A stretch of 7,715 nt of DNA, from positions 1 through 7,715 of the forward strand of contig MNYD01000019.1 of the NCBI GenBank assembly GCA_001872925.1, given 5' to 3'. Origin of the DNA: Dehalococcoidia bacterium CG2_30_46_19. Its GTDB lineage: Bacteria > Chloroflexota > Dehalococcoidia > GIF9 > AB-539-J10. Position numbers and translations under genes: made by a program. The notes beneath the pieces were generated by a model that was not told the origin of the DNA, did not search any database, and saw only the letters and a list, made by a program, of their open reading frames with translations. Positions 1-6,394 of the stretch are shown one piece after another. How positions within the stretch are numbered: the first letter of the stretch is position 1; each line of letters begins with the position of its first letter.

Positions 1-30
1 CTTACTATTATCAATGTTCAAGTTAAAAGC

Positions 31-76
31 ATATTTATTTCAAGATAGTGAAAGGAAGCTCCAAGTAAATAAATAT
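31..76. repeat. AT-rich 10-bp inverted repeat left of the insertion sequence
   Basis: ATATTTATTT at 31-40 is matched exactly by its reverse complement at 67-76, with a 26-base loop between. The stretch 1-78 is AT-rich, carries no convincing gene on either strand, and lies just outside the proposed left end of the decayed insertion sequence. The hairpin could be a remnant of the target site or a chance product of base composition. No function is claimed. Confidence 0.35.
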
Positions 77-78
77 TT

Positions 79-1430
79 GGTAGTATGTCAAAAAACTGAC
101 ATCCTCCTTGACTCATAATACACTCACATCTTCAGAGCTTGTCAACATGAAAAGGTTTCAAAATTCAAGCCTCGTTCCGTTAAGCCTCACCTCCTCTAGA
201 AGCCTGGCAACTCTCTCCACACCTTTATCTGTCCACCTGGCGCCAATTTCGGTGCGCCCGTTTATCTCCCTGAAGGGCAAGTTCTAACGTGCCAGTAGCC
301 ACCATTACAATCTCTGGAGCCATTCCTTGCTCCTTTAGCCTGGTCACGGTGAAGAGCTCATCTCTGGCATTCCTCAGATAGGTGGCAGTGGAGTTAAGTC
401 CTTTCGAGCCAAGGTCAGCAATCGGACGATTGATGCCTGCTATCCTATTAGCTGATGGCTTCCAGAGCTCGCCTACTAGTCTGCCTTCCCAGTATGCTCG
501 TTCCCCTTTAGCTCCATCCCTATAGTGGGTCCAGTAGAGACCCCTCGGGGCATGGAAGAGACAGCGTTGCAAGGGCAGACGGGGCTGGGTGTGGCACAGA
601 ACACCTTTAAGTTCAGGATCTCCATCGGTAACGCTCAAATCGGCATCTACACTCTTTAGTTCATACCCTCGCCATTTGCCCACGCTAAATGTGCCCAGCT
701 CTTTCTTGAGCACTGCTCGCTTGCCTCTGACCTCTCTCCCGGTCACTTTAATGGCCAGGTTTAAGGGTAAGCCCCTTTTGGTTTCGCTTGTCTTCACTCC
801 AGTGGAGTCGCCAAATAGAATACCACCTGAGTTTGAGTTAGCCTTTTTCTCCCTCCGCTCATACCTGTAGTATGCCTTCTTTAGTTGACGCCAGAGCGTT
901 ATAGCTGCTGCCTTAATGCCAGCTTCTCTACCAGCTCTCCTTGAGGTTTCATGGTAAGATACAGTCAGTGCTGAAAGCACTAAGCTCTCCACCAGGTCTC
1001 TGGAATACTGTTTTCCCTTCTCTGAGAAGAAGCCCACAAAGGGAGAAAAAAGTGCAACCACAGCTCTTACAGGTGACCTAGAGCACAGCGCTTTCTACCT
1101 TGCCATAGCGGGTGCTAAAGAGCCTTTCTCTCTTCCCCCCTCCTCTCAAAACCGGGGCTGCTACTACATTGGGGGCATAACACAATGCCTCTGGCATCTC
1201 TTTCCCTCTGCCATGGCTTCCCAAACCAGGCATAGAATTGCTCTTCCTGAAACTCCAGGACCTTCTCACCCACCAGTTTTAGTACCTCTACTTTTACTTC
1301 TTCCATAACTTCTCTATACGAAGGGACATTAACTATTACTCTTGTCTCCGGGGTAGCCATAAACACCTCCTCTTTCTTCTATTATAAAATCTTCCGCCCC
1401 AGAGAAATGTCACCCCGATGTTACACTACC
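79..1430 (-). mobile_element. Decayed insertion sequence with degenerate terminal inverted repeats
   Basis: This segment of about 1.35 kb holds a single broken transposase gene reading leftward. Read inward, both ends carry GGTAGT, then exactly 12 bases, then TGACAT: the left end at 79-102, and the right end at 1430-1407 on the minus strand. Aligned without gaps, the two 24-base ends agree at 15 positions, which fits terminal inverted repeats worn by mutation. No direct target duplication is visible in the bases flanking 79 and 1430, so the exact limits remain uncertain. The transposase resembles the ISLre2/ISH6 type of DDE transposase, but I cannot settle the family from sequence alone. The element lies divergently upstream of the formate dehydrogenase operon and is probably immobile. 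Confidence 0.55.
158..1360 (-). pseudogene. Broken DDE transposase (ISLre2/ISH6-like), one stop and three frameshifts
   Basis: Read across frames, this gives one transposase of about 400 residues. The start is ATG at 1360, preceded by AGGAGGT (1365-1371). The N-terminal part carries a CPQC pair followed downstream by CKSCG, a zinc-ribbon-like element. Frame is lost near a run of six G (about 1135-1140). A TAG stop follows at 1078-1080, and frame is lost again at a run of six T just after CKSCG (about 1047-1052). The central part has FGDSTG and VTDGDPELKG, likely the two catalytic aspartates, then RCLFHAPRG. A third break at about 272-281 separates GTLE, a likely catalytic glutamate, from a tail reading REINGRTEIGARW and ending at TGA 158-160. 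Each frame break looks like one extra base. The mix of a stop and three shifts argues for a dead gene rather than programmed frameshifting. The open fragments are 225-1061, 1078-1269 and 1115-1366. Confidence 0.85.
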
Positions 1431-1497
1431 CACACCCTACGTGTCAAATCATTTAAGTCCCAGCAGGATTGTGATACCATTATCTTTGCCCTTGGCC

Positions 1498-1564
1498 ATG
1501 GTGGTAGAACCTTCTCCCAATTAATTTTCTGCTCTGGAGTTCTTACCACCATAAAATTTTTTTT
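1498..1564 (+). terminator. Long hairpin followed by eight T, upstream of the formate dehydrogenase promoter
   Basis: ATGGTGGTAGAAC (1498-1510) pairs with GTTCTTACCACCAT (1539-1552) as a 13-bp stem with one bulged base and a loop of 28 bases. Four A and then eight T (1557-1564) follow. On the plus strand this has the form of an intrinsic terminator, though the loop is long. No plus-strand gene lies upstream in the window, so it may be left from a gene displaced by the insertion sequence, may insulate the operon from upstream transcription, or may be an operator. The T-tract overlaps the -35 box of the next promoter. Confidence 0.45.
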
Positions 1565-1590
1565 GACAATTTTTCCACACAATCTAAAAT
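1563..1590 (+). promoter_or_regulatory. Sigma70-type promoter of the formate dehydrogenase operon
   Basis: A perfect TTGACA -35 box (1563-1568) is followed after 16 bases by TAAAAT (1585-1590), which matches five of six positions of the -10 consensus. Transcription should begin near 1597. That leaves a leader of only about 13 bases containing the ribosome-binding site AGGGGAAG (1601-1608) before ATG at 1610. The rest of the stretch 1431-1609 holds the hairpin described separately and no supported gene. Confidence 0.6.
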
Positions 1591-1609
1591 AGAGCCTTGA
1601 AGGGGAAGT

Positions 1610-3637
1610 ATGAAAAGGGTATTAACCACATGTGAATTTTGTGGCTGTGGCTGTAACTTCTATTTAGGGGTAGAAGATGGCAAAGTGGTAGCTATCTACC
1701 CCAGCGTTTCCCACCCCATAAGCCAAGGAAGATTATGCATCAAAGGGTGGCAGGGGCATGAATATATCCACAGTCCGGAAAGGTTGACGACGCCTTTAAT
1801 CAAGAAGGGGAATAGGTTCAGGGAAGCCTCGTGGGATGAAGCTTATGAGCTGATTGTCGATAAGTTCAATCAAATTAGAACAAGATATGGGAATGACAGC
1901 ATAGCTGTTTTTTCCTCTGCCAAATGCACTAATGAAGAAAATTACCTGATGCAGAAGTTTGCCAGAGCGTGTCTAGGGACAAATAATGTTGACCACTGTG
2001 CCCGCCTGTGTCATGCCTCTACGGTAGTTGGCCTTGCGACCACATTCGGCAGCGGAGCAATGACCAATTCTATTAACGAGATTGCAGGTGCGGAGGTAAT
2101 TTTTATCATCGGGTCCAACACTACGGAGCAGCATCCCTTAATTGGGGACCGAGTGCTGCGGGCGATAGAAAAAGGAGCGAAGGTAATCGTTGCTGACCCT
2201 CGAGAGACTCAACTGGCGAAGCTTTGTTCTCTTTACCTGATGCACAAGCCCGGCAGTGATGTAGCTCTCCTTAATGGCATGATGAATGCCATTATCGCTG
2301 AGGGGTTGGAGGACAAGGAATTCATAGCAGAAAGAACCGAAGGTTTTGAGTCACTAAAAGAGACCGTGGCTGACTACACTCCAGAGAAAAGCTCTGCGAT
2401 AACCAGTGTCCCTGAGGAGAAGATTGTCGAGGCAGCGCGGATATATTCTCGGAGCAAGAAAAGCATTATTATTTATTCTATGGGTATCACGCAGCATACT
2501 ACTGGTGTTGATAATGTTATGACAACGGCAAATCTAGCGATGCTGACCGGCAATGTTGGCAAGGAGTTCACCGGGGTGGACCCCTTGCGGGGGCAGAATA
2601 ATGTTCAGGGTGCTTGCGATGTAGGTGCCCTTCCTAATGTCTTTTCTGGTTACCAGGCAGTAACAGATGAAAAACTCAGGAACAAATTTGAGAAGGCTTG
2701 GAAAGTGACCTTGCCTCCACAGCCAGGGCTCACGTTAGTAGAAATGCTTAATAGCGCTTTAGAAGGCAGCCTTCGGGCAATGTACATTATGGGCGAGAAT
2801 CCTATGGTTTCTGACCCTGACATTAACCATGTTGAGAAATCCTTGAAAGCCCTGGATTTTCTGGTTGTGCAGGATATTTTTTTGACTGAGACAGCCACTC
2901 TGGCAGATGTCGTTCTTCCTGGGGTTTCATTTGCAGAAAAGGATGGTACCTTTACCTCAACTGAACGAAGGATACAGCGGGTTAGAAAGGCTATTGAACC
3001 TTTGGGCGATAGCAAGCCAGATTGGAAGATAATAACCGAGTTATCCTCCCGTTTAGGCTACAGGATGGATTACAGCTCCCCGGCGGAAATCATGGATGAA
3101 ATAGCTAAGCTTACCCCAATATATGGGGGAGTCAGCTACTCGAGATTGGAAAGTTTCGGGCTCCAATGGCCCTGTCCCAGCCCAGATCACCCAGGCACAC
3201 CTTATCTTCACAAAGGTTCGTTCACCCGTGGGTTGGGGAAATTTTCTCCAGCAGACTATAAAACGCCGGCGGAACTCCCTTCTCATGATTACCCCTTTGT
3301 TCTCACCACGGGCAGGGTGGGCTTCCATTATCATACTGGAACGATGACTCGTAAAGATTGGGCACTTGAGCGGGAATATCCCACAGGCTATGTGGAGGTT
3401 AATTCTCAGGATGCCAAACAGCTGGGAATAAAAAATGGGCAAACAGCGAAAGTGATTTCACGGAGAGGTGAAATAAGCCTCTCCCTCAAGTCGGTGGATA
3501 CTATTGCAAAAGGGGTGGTTTTTATTCCTTTCCACTTTGCTGAGGCGGCTGCCAATAAACTTACCGCAGCGAACCTTGACCCTGTGGCTAAGATTCCAGA
3601 ATATAAAGTCTGCGCGGTAAGATTAGAAAAAGGATAG
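1610..3637 (+). CDS. fdhA: Formate dehydrogenase catalytic subunit (Mo/W-bis-MGD, cysteine type)
   Basis: Interconverts formate and CO2 at a molybdenum or tungsten bis-pterin centre and passes electrons to a [4Fe-4S] cluster. The N-terminus has the cluster ligands C8, C11, C15 and C43, followed by K45 for electron transfer. The metal ligand is C134 next to H135 (ARLCHAS), encoded by TGT, so this is the cysteine and not the selenocysteine form. R327 lies in LRGQNNVQGACDVGALPN, a signature of true formate dehydrogenases rather than nitrate reductases. The C-terminal pterin-dinucleotide-binding domain spans about residues 560-672 (LTTGR, FHFAEAAAN, KIPEYKVCAVR). At 675 residues it is the size of compact FdhF-like subunits, with no extra N-terminal ferredoxin domains. 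There is no twin-arginine signal, so a cytoplasmic location is expected. It is first in a three-gene operon; the next start is 5 bases downstream. The electron partners are inferred from that context. Confidence 0.93.
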   Translation: MKRVLTTCEFCGCGCNFYLGVEDGKVVAIYPSVSHPISQGRLCIKGWQGHEYIHSPERLTTPLIKKGNRFREASWDEAYELIVDKFNQIRTRYGNDSIAVFSSAKCTNEENYLMQKFARACLGTNNVDHCARLCHASTVVGLATTFGSGAMTNSINEIAGAEVIFIIGSNTTEQHPLIGDRVLRAIEKGAKVIVADPRETQLAKLCSLYLMHKPGSDVALLNGMMNAIIAEGLEDKEFIAERTEGFESLKETVADYTPEKSSAITSVPEEKIVEAARIYSRSKKSIIIYSMGITQHTTGVDNVMTTANLAMLTGNVGKEFTGVDPLRGQNNVQGACDVGALPNVFSGYQAVTDEKLRNKFEKAWKVTLPPQPGLTLVEMLNSALEGSLRAMYIMGENPMVSDPDINHVEKSLKALDFLVVQDIFLTETATLADVVLPGVSFAEKDGTFTSTERRIQRVRKAIEPLGDSKPDWKIITELSSRLGYRMDYSSPAEIMDEIAKLTPIYGGVSYSRLESFGLQWPCPSPDHPGTPYLHKGSFTRGLGKFSPADYKTPAELPSHDYPFVLTTGRVGFHYHTGTMTRKDWALEREYPTGYVEVNSQDAKQLGIKNGQTAKVISRRGEISLSLKSVDTIAKGVVFIPFHFAEAAANKLTAANLDPVAKIPEYKVCAVRLEKG

Positions 3638-3642
3638 AGGAT

Positions 3643-4650
3643 ATGAAGATACTTAGTAAATCAAACCTGGTCCCCTTTTTGGAGGGACTAGGGCTGGAAT
3701 TTAAAGTCAACGCACCTTTATACGAAGGACAGGATGTGCTCTTTGGTGACTTAGACTCATCGAAACTAGCCACCGATTTCATCGGCAAACCACGACTATC
3801 CCCGAAGGAATATTCCTTTCCTCAACGAGAGAGGCTATTTACCTTTAAGAATAATGGGGGCGTAGAAATTGAAGCTCACCTGAACGAAACAAAACGAGTA
3901 ATCTGGGGTATTAGGCCCTGCGACCTATATGGGCTTAAGTTTCTGGACATGGTTTACCTCTCAGATTATGTTGACCCTTACTATCAGGCACGGAGGTCTA
4001 ATACCATCCTCCTGGGTCTTAATTGCAATAAGGCTGAAGAATCTTGCTTCTGTAGCTCCATTGGAACAGGACCATTTGCCAGGGAAGCATTTGACCTCCT
4101 CTTTACTGACCTGGGAGATGTCTTTCTGGTAGAGATAGGAAGCAAGGCGGGGAAAAAGCTAATAGAAAAACAAGCTAATCTTTTCACCAATGCCACAAGC
4201 AAGGATGAAAAGCAAGCTGGAATACTGGAAGAAAAAAGTAAGAAGACCTTTAAGACATACATCGATTTGGGAAAAGTAGAAGCCAAAATAGCTGGCGCTT
4301 CCAGCAGTCCAGTCTGGGCTGAAGAAGCGGCTAAATGTATTCTCTGTGGTGGGTGTAATTGGGTCTGTCCCACTTGCTACTGTTTCAATATTGAGGATGT
4401 AACATCAGGTGATAAGACCCAAAGGGTAAGATACTGGGATAGCTGTCAGCTTGGTGGTTTTACTCAAATGGCTGCTATGAATAGTCGAGCTACTCAGGCA
4501 GAGAGGTTACGCCAGAGAATTTACCATAAGTTCTCCTATAATCCTGATAAATATGGTGGGGAAATAGGATGCACTGGCTGTGGAAGGTGCATTGATGTTT
4601 GCCCAGCTGGAATTAATATAGCTTATATTCTGCGGAGGGTGGCAAATTAG
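3643..4650 (+). CDS. AsrA/sulfhydrogenase-beta-like 4Fe-4S dicluster electron-transfer subunit
   Basis: This 335-residue iron-sulfur protein resembles the anaerobic sulfite reductase A subunit and the beta (HydB) subunit of archaeal sulfhydrogenases. The N-terminal half has the family's RPCDL motif (C93) and a cysteine group C128, C135, C137 (NC-x6-CFCSSIGTGP). The C-terminal half has two ferredoxin-type clusters: C232, C235, C238, C242, with extra C245 and C247 (CILCGGCNWVCPTCYC), and C310, C313, C316, C320 followed by P. In known complexes this subunit relays electrons between a catalytic subunit and a flavoprotein. Here the catalytic neighbour is formate dehydrogenase, so it most likely wires that enzyme to the flavoprotein encoded next. 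AGAGGAT just before ATG 3643 is the ribosome-binding site. No membrane segments are seen. The family is clear; the partner assignment is inferred from the operon. Confidence 0.85.
   Translation: MKILSKSNLVPFLEGLGLEFKVNAPLYEGQDVLFGDLDSSKLATDFIGKPRLSPKEYSFPQRERLFTFKNNGGVEIEAHLNETKRVIWGIRPCDLYGLKFLDMVYLSDYVDPYYQARRSNTILLGLNCNKAEESCFCSSIGTGPFAREAFDLLFTDLGDVFLVEIGSKAGKKLIEKQANLFTNATSKDEKQAGILEEKSKKTFKTYIDLGKVEAKIAGASSSPVWAEEAAKCILCGGCNWVCPTCYCFNIEDVTSGDKTQRVRYWDSCQLGGFTQMAAMNSRATQAERLRQRIYHKFSYNPDKYGGEIGCTGCGRCIDVCPAGINIAYILRRVAN
4634..4648 (+). promoter_or_regulatory. Shine-Dalgarno and ATT start that set the start of the flavoprotein gene
   Basis: GGAGGG (4634-4639) lies 6 bases before ATT (4646-4648), and the ATT overlaps the TAG stop (4648-4650) of the previous gene as ATTAG. 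This arrangement is typical of translationally coupled genes, but with ATT in place of ATG. The next conventional in-frame start, TTG at 4673, has no ribosome-binding site before it. Confidence 0.55.
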
Positions 4651-5476
4651 TAAAAACATATATACTCCTGATTTGGCAATAATCACCAAGGTCTGTGATG
4701 AAGCGGCAGGAATAAAGACTTTCACCCTGGAATTCAAGGAGCCAGAAATCCAGAAATCATTTGACTATCGCCCGGGACAATTTGTAGAGCTTACCGTATT
4801 TGGCGTAGGTGAGGCCCCCATTTCGATTACCTCTTCCCCGGTAAACAAAGGCTATCTTGAGCTAACTGTTGCTGCAGTGGGCAAAGTCACTAGAGCATTG
4901 CATCTCAGAAAAGAAAAAGATGTTGCTGGGCTTAGAGGACCTTACGGTAATGGGTTTCCTTTCGACGAAGTAAAAGGCAAGAATATCCTATTTGTGGGTG
5001 GTGGTATTGGAGCCGCACCCCTCCGTTCTCTCATAAACCAGATGTTTGCTTACAGAGACAACTTTGCCAAGATAAGCATTCTCTATGGTGCCAGGGAACC
5101 AGGGTTACTCTGTTTCATAGATGATCTTGAAGGGTGGGGCAAGACAGAGAATAGCGAAGTTCTACTCACCGTTGATGCCCCTGATGCTAAGTGGCGGGGT
5201 AATGTCGGAGTGGTGGGCTCGCTATTACCTAAGATAGACATTGACATAAAAAACACTGTGGCCTTTATTTGTGGTCCACCAATCATGATTCATTTTGTCC
5301 TCCTCGACCTTCTCAAAATGGGATTTGAAGAAGAGCAGATTATTACCACTATGGAGAGAAGGATGGAGTGCGGTGTGGGAAAATGTGGTCACTGTAATAT
5401 CGGGAAGAGTTATGTGTGCCTGGATGGTCCAGTCTTTTCCTACCACCAGTTAAGAGAGCTGGGGGAAGATATCTGA
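4646..5476 (+). CDS. AsrB/sulfhydrogenase-gamma-like FAD/NAD(P)-binding [2Fe-2S] oxidoreductase
   Basis: A ferredoxin-reductase-fold flavoprotein of 276 residues from the ATT start, or 267 from TTG 4673. The FAD region has RPGQFVELTVFG, EAPISITSSP and LRGPYGNGFP. The nucleotide-binding region has ILFVGGGIGAAPLRSL and later CGPPIM. The C-terminus binds a [2Fe-2S] cluster through C242, C247, C250 and C258 (C-x4-C-x2-C-x7-C), as in dihydroorotate dehydrogenase electron-transfer subunits and AsrB/HydG. Its role is to exchange electrons between NAD(P)(H) and the iron-sulfur subunit encoded just upstream, making it the likely NAD(P)-facing end of the formate dehydrogenase. I chose ATT 4646 because of the SD sequence, the stop overlap, and the N-terminus SKNIYTPDLA, which reads like the family's usual NPY-x-P-type start; TTG 4673 would remove it. 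Whether it prefers NAD or NADP cannot be told. Confidence 0.88.
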   Translation: MSKNIYTPDLAIITKVCDEAAGIKTFTLEFKEPEIQKSFDYRPGQFVELTVFGVGEAPISITSSPVNKGYLELTVAAVGKVTRALHLRKEKDVAGLRGPYGNGFPFDEVKGKNILFVGGGIGAAPLRSLINQMFAYRDNFAKISILYGAREPGLLCFIDDLEGWGKTENSEVLLTVDAPDAKWRGNVGVVGSLLPKIDIDIKNTVAFICGPPIMIHFVLLDLLKMGFEEEQIITTMERRMECGVGKCGHCNIGKSYVCLDGPVFSYHQLRELGEDI

Positions 5477-5492
5477 CCCATCCCACTTTTCT

Positions 5493-5548
5493 TGTCAAAA
5501 TCCCTCTAAGTCCCCCTTTAGAAAAGGGGGAGTAAGGGGGATTTGACA
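5493..5548. repeat. GC-tract stem-loop repeat between convergent genes
   Basis: A 56-base near-perfect inverted repeat. The left arm runs from TGTCA (5493-5497) through a C-rich tract ending CCCCCTTT (5519). The right arm runs from AAAGGGGG (5523-5530) to TGACA (5544-5548). The loop is 3 bases, and the arms differ by about three substitutions and one extra A. It sits 16 bases past the flavoprotein stop and 15 bases past the transglutaminase-like stop, between genes that converge. Such a stem could stop or stabilise transcripts from both sides, but the T-tails are short (ATTT and ATTTT). The C-rich and G-rich arms with defined ends resemble small dispersed palindromic or MITE-like elements common in bacterial genomes. 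Confidence 0.75.
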
Positions 5549-5563
5549 TTCAGCGTTAGTAGC

Positions 5564-6388
5564 TCAGCGCCGCCTTCGGAATCGGAACAGGGAAAGAAGC
5601 CACATCATTGCCAGCACGCCGAAGAACGGGGATATATTGATTCCCGGGCTCCCTCCACTCGGGGTTATAACGGTGGGAGATTTACCAGTTGGCTCCATTT
5701 TGGTTACCGCCTCATCTTTAACTTCATAGACCATTAGTTCCGCACCGATGAATTTCTCCGGCATCCAGCCTAATGGGTTGTTGCTGCCAGTAGCCTCAGC
5801 CCAGATCCAGCCTGATTCACCATCAATGGATAAAAATTGATTGGCCCTGTTATATTCAGGTAGGTATACCAGCGTTGCGGCATGCTCCGGTGGCAGTACT
5901 ATCGCCGAGCGAAGTCCTGCTCCTTTATACATTGCAGCAAGCAGTATGGCATAATCCTCACAGTCACCATAGCCAATTCCTTCATCGTCAATGAAGATTG
6001 CTAACTCGTCGGCATTCTGGGCGAATTCTTTATACCCGAACTGGTCTTTATCGGGAGTATATCTGACCTTATCGCGGGCAAAAGCGAAGATTTTCTCTGC
6101 CCTCTGATTGAAATCAGGGTAATCTTGGGCAAATTGCTGACCAAGTTGGTAAGCCTTATCGACGTTTTCCCCCAGGCTTTCACCGAGGATGATGGGGCAG
6201 AATTCTGCTTCCGAGGCCTGGAAGAAGCCATCGTCACCGACAGAATTGGTGCGGCATATACTCCAGTCATCATAAACCTCGCCATTTTGTTCATAAAACT
6301 TTGTTGATGACATGGCGAAAGCGGTGGCCGGCATTACCACCATAAGGATTGCGATAGATAACAAAATAGGTCTCAGATATTTTGGCAT
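5564..6388 (-). CDS. Secreted transglutaminase-like (papain-fold) protein with C-terminal membrane anchor
   Basis: A 274-residue exported protein. A signal peptide covers residues 1-25 (hydrophobic ILLSIAILMVVM, likely cleavage after AFA). The core has a transglutaminase-like pattern: C143 in GYGDCEDYAILLAAM, H169 in PPEHAATLVY, and an acidic third residue, D189 or E198 (SIDGESGWIWAEAT). This is the order of the Cys-His-Asp/Glu triad of the superfamily, whose bacterial members are often peptidases or cross-linking enzymes. Substrate and reaction are unknown. C45 and C64 could form a disulfide outside the membrane. The tail has a Thr/Ser/Pro/Gly linker, SPGINISP, a hydrophobic segment of about 17 residues, and a final RFRRRR, like a sorting or anchoring signal. 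The gene starts 6 bases after the DUF350-like gene with no clear ribosome-binding site, suggesting translational coupling. Fold confidence is high; function is open. Confidence 0.8.
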   Translation of the reverse strand: MPKYLRPILLSIAILMVVMPATAFAMSSTKFYEQNGEVYDDWSICRTNSVGDDGFFQASEAEFCPIILGESLGENVDKAYQLGQQFAQDYPDFNQRAEKIFAFARDKVRYTPDKDQFGYKEFAQNADELAIFIDDEGIGYGDCEDYAILLAAMYKGAGLRSAIVLPPEHAATLVYLPEYNRANQFLSIDGESGWIWAEATGSNNPLGWMPEKFIGAELMVYEVKDEAVTKMEPTGKSPTVITPSGGSPGINISPFFGVLAMMWLLSLFRFRRRR

Positions 6389-6394
6389 GGCAAC

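Noticed and set aside
85..102. Small hairpin ATGTCA-AAAAAC-TGACAT as a terminator
   Set aside because: A 6-bp AT-rich stem without a T-tract is too weak, and its right half is better explained as part of the element's terminal repeat.
589..870. Plus-strand open frame opposite the transposase pseudogene
   Set aside because: Its serine/proline/leucine-rich product is a typical antisense shadow of the real transposase frame.
1047..1140. Programmed ribosomal frameshifting in the transposase, as in several insertion-sequence families
   Set aside because: There are three breaks plus an in-frame TAG, which normal single-site programmed shifting does not explain.
1417..1450. Imperfect inverted repeat GATGTTACAC / GTGTCAAATC as a regulator-binding site
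   Set aside because: Only 8 of 10 positions match, and the left half lies within the proposed insertion-sequence end, so chance is a sufficient explanation.
1407..1592. Plus-strand open frame of 61 codons before the formate dehydrogenase gene
   Set aside because: It overlaps the proposed insertion-sequence end, the hairpin and the promoter, has no ribosome-binding site, and its composition (cysteine- and phenylalanine-rich, no family resemblance) looks non-coding.
3053..3442. Minus-strand open frame of 129 codons inside the formate dehydrogenase gene
   Set aside because: The opposite frame encodes a continuous, motif-complete formate dehydrogenase; this frame has no motifs or start signals.
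3984..4373. Minus-strand open frame of 129 codons inside the iron-sulfur subunit gene
   Set aside because: It lies opposite well-conserved cysteine motifs of the real protein and shows no independent coding signs.
6001..6294. Minus-strand open frame of 97 codons within the transglutaminase-like gene
   Set aside because: It is an alternate frame of a gene with a signal peptide and catalytic motif; its product has no recognisable features.
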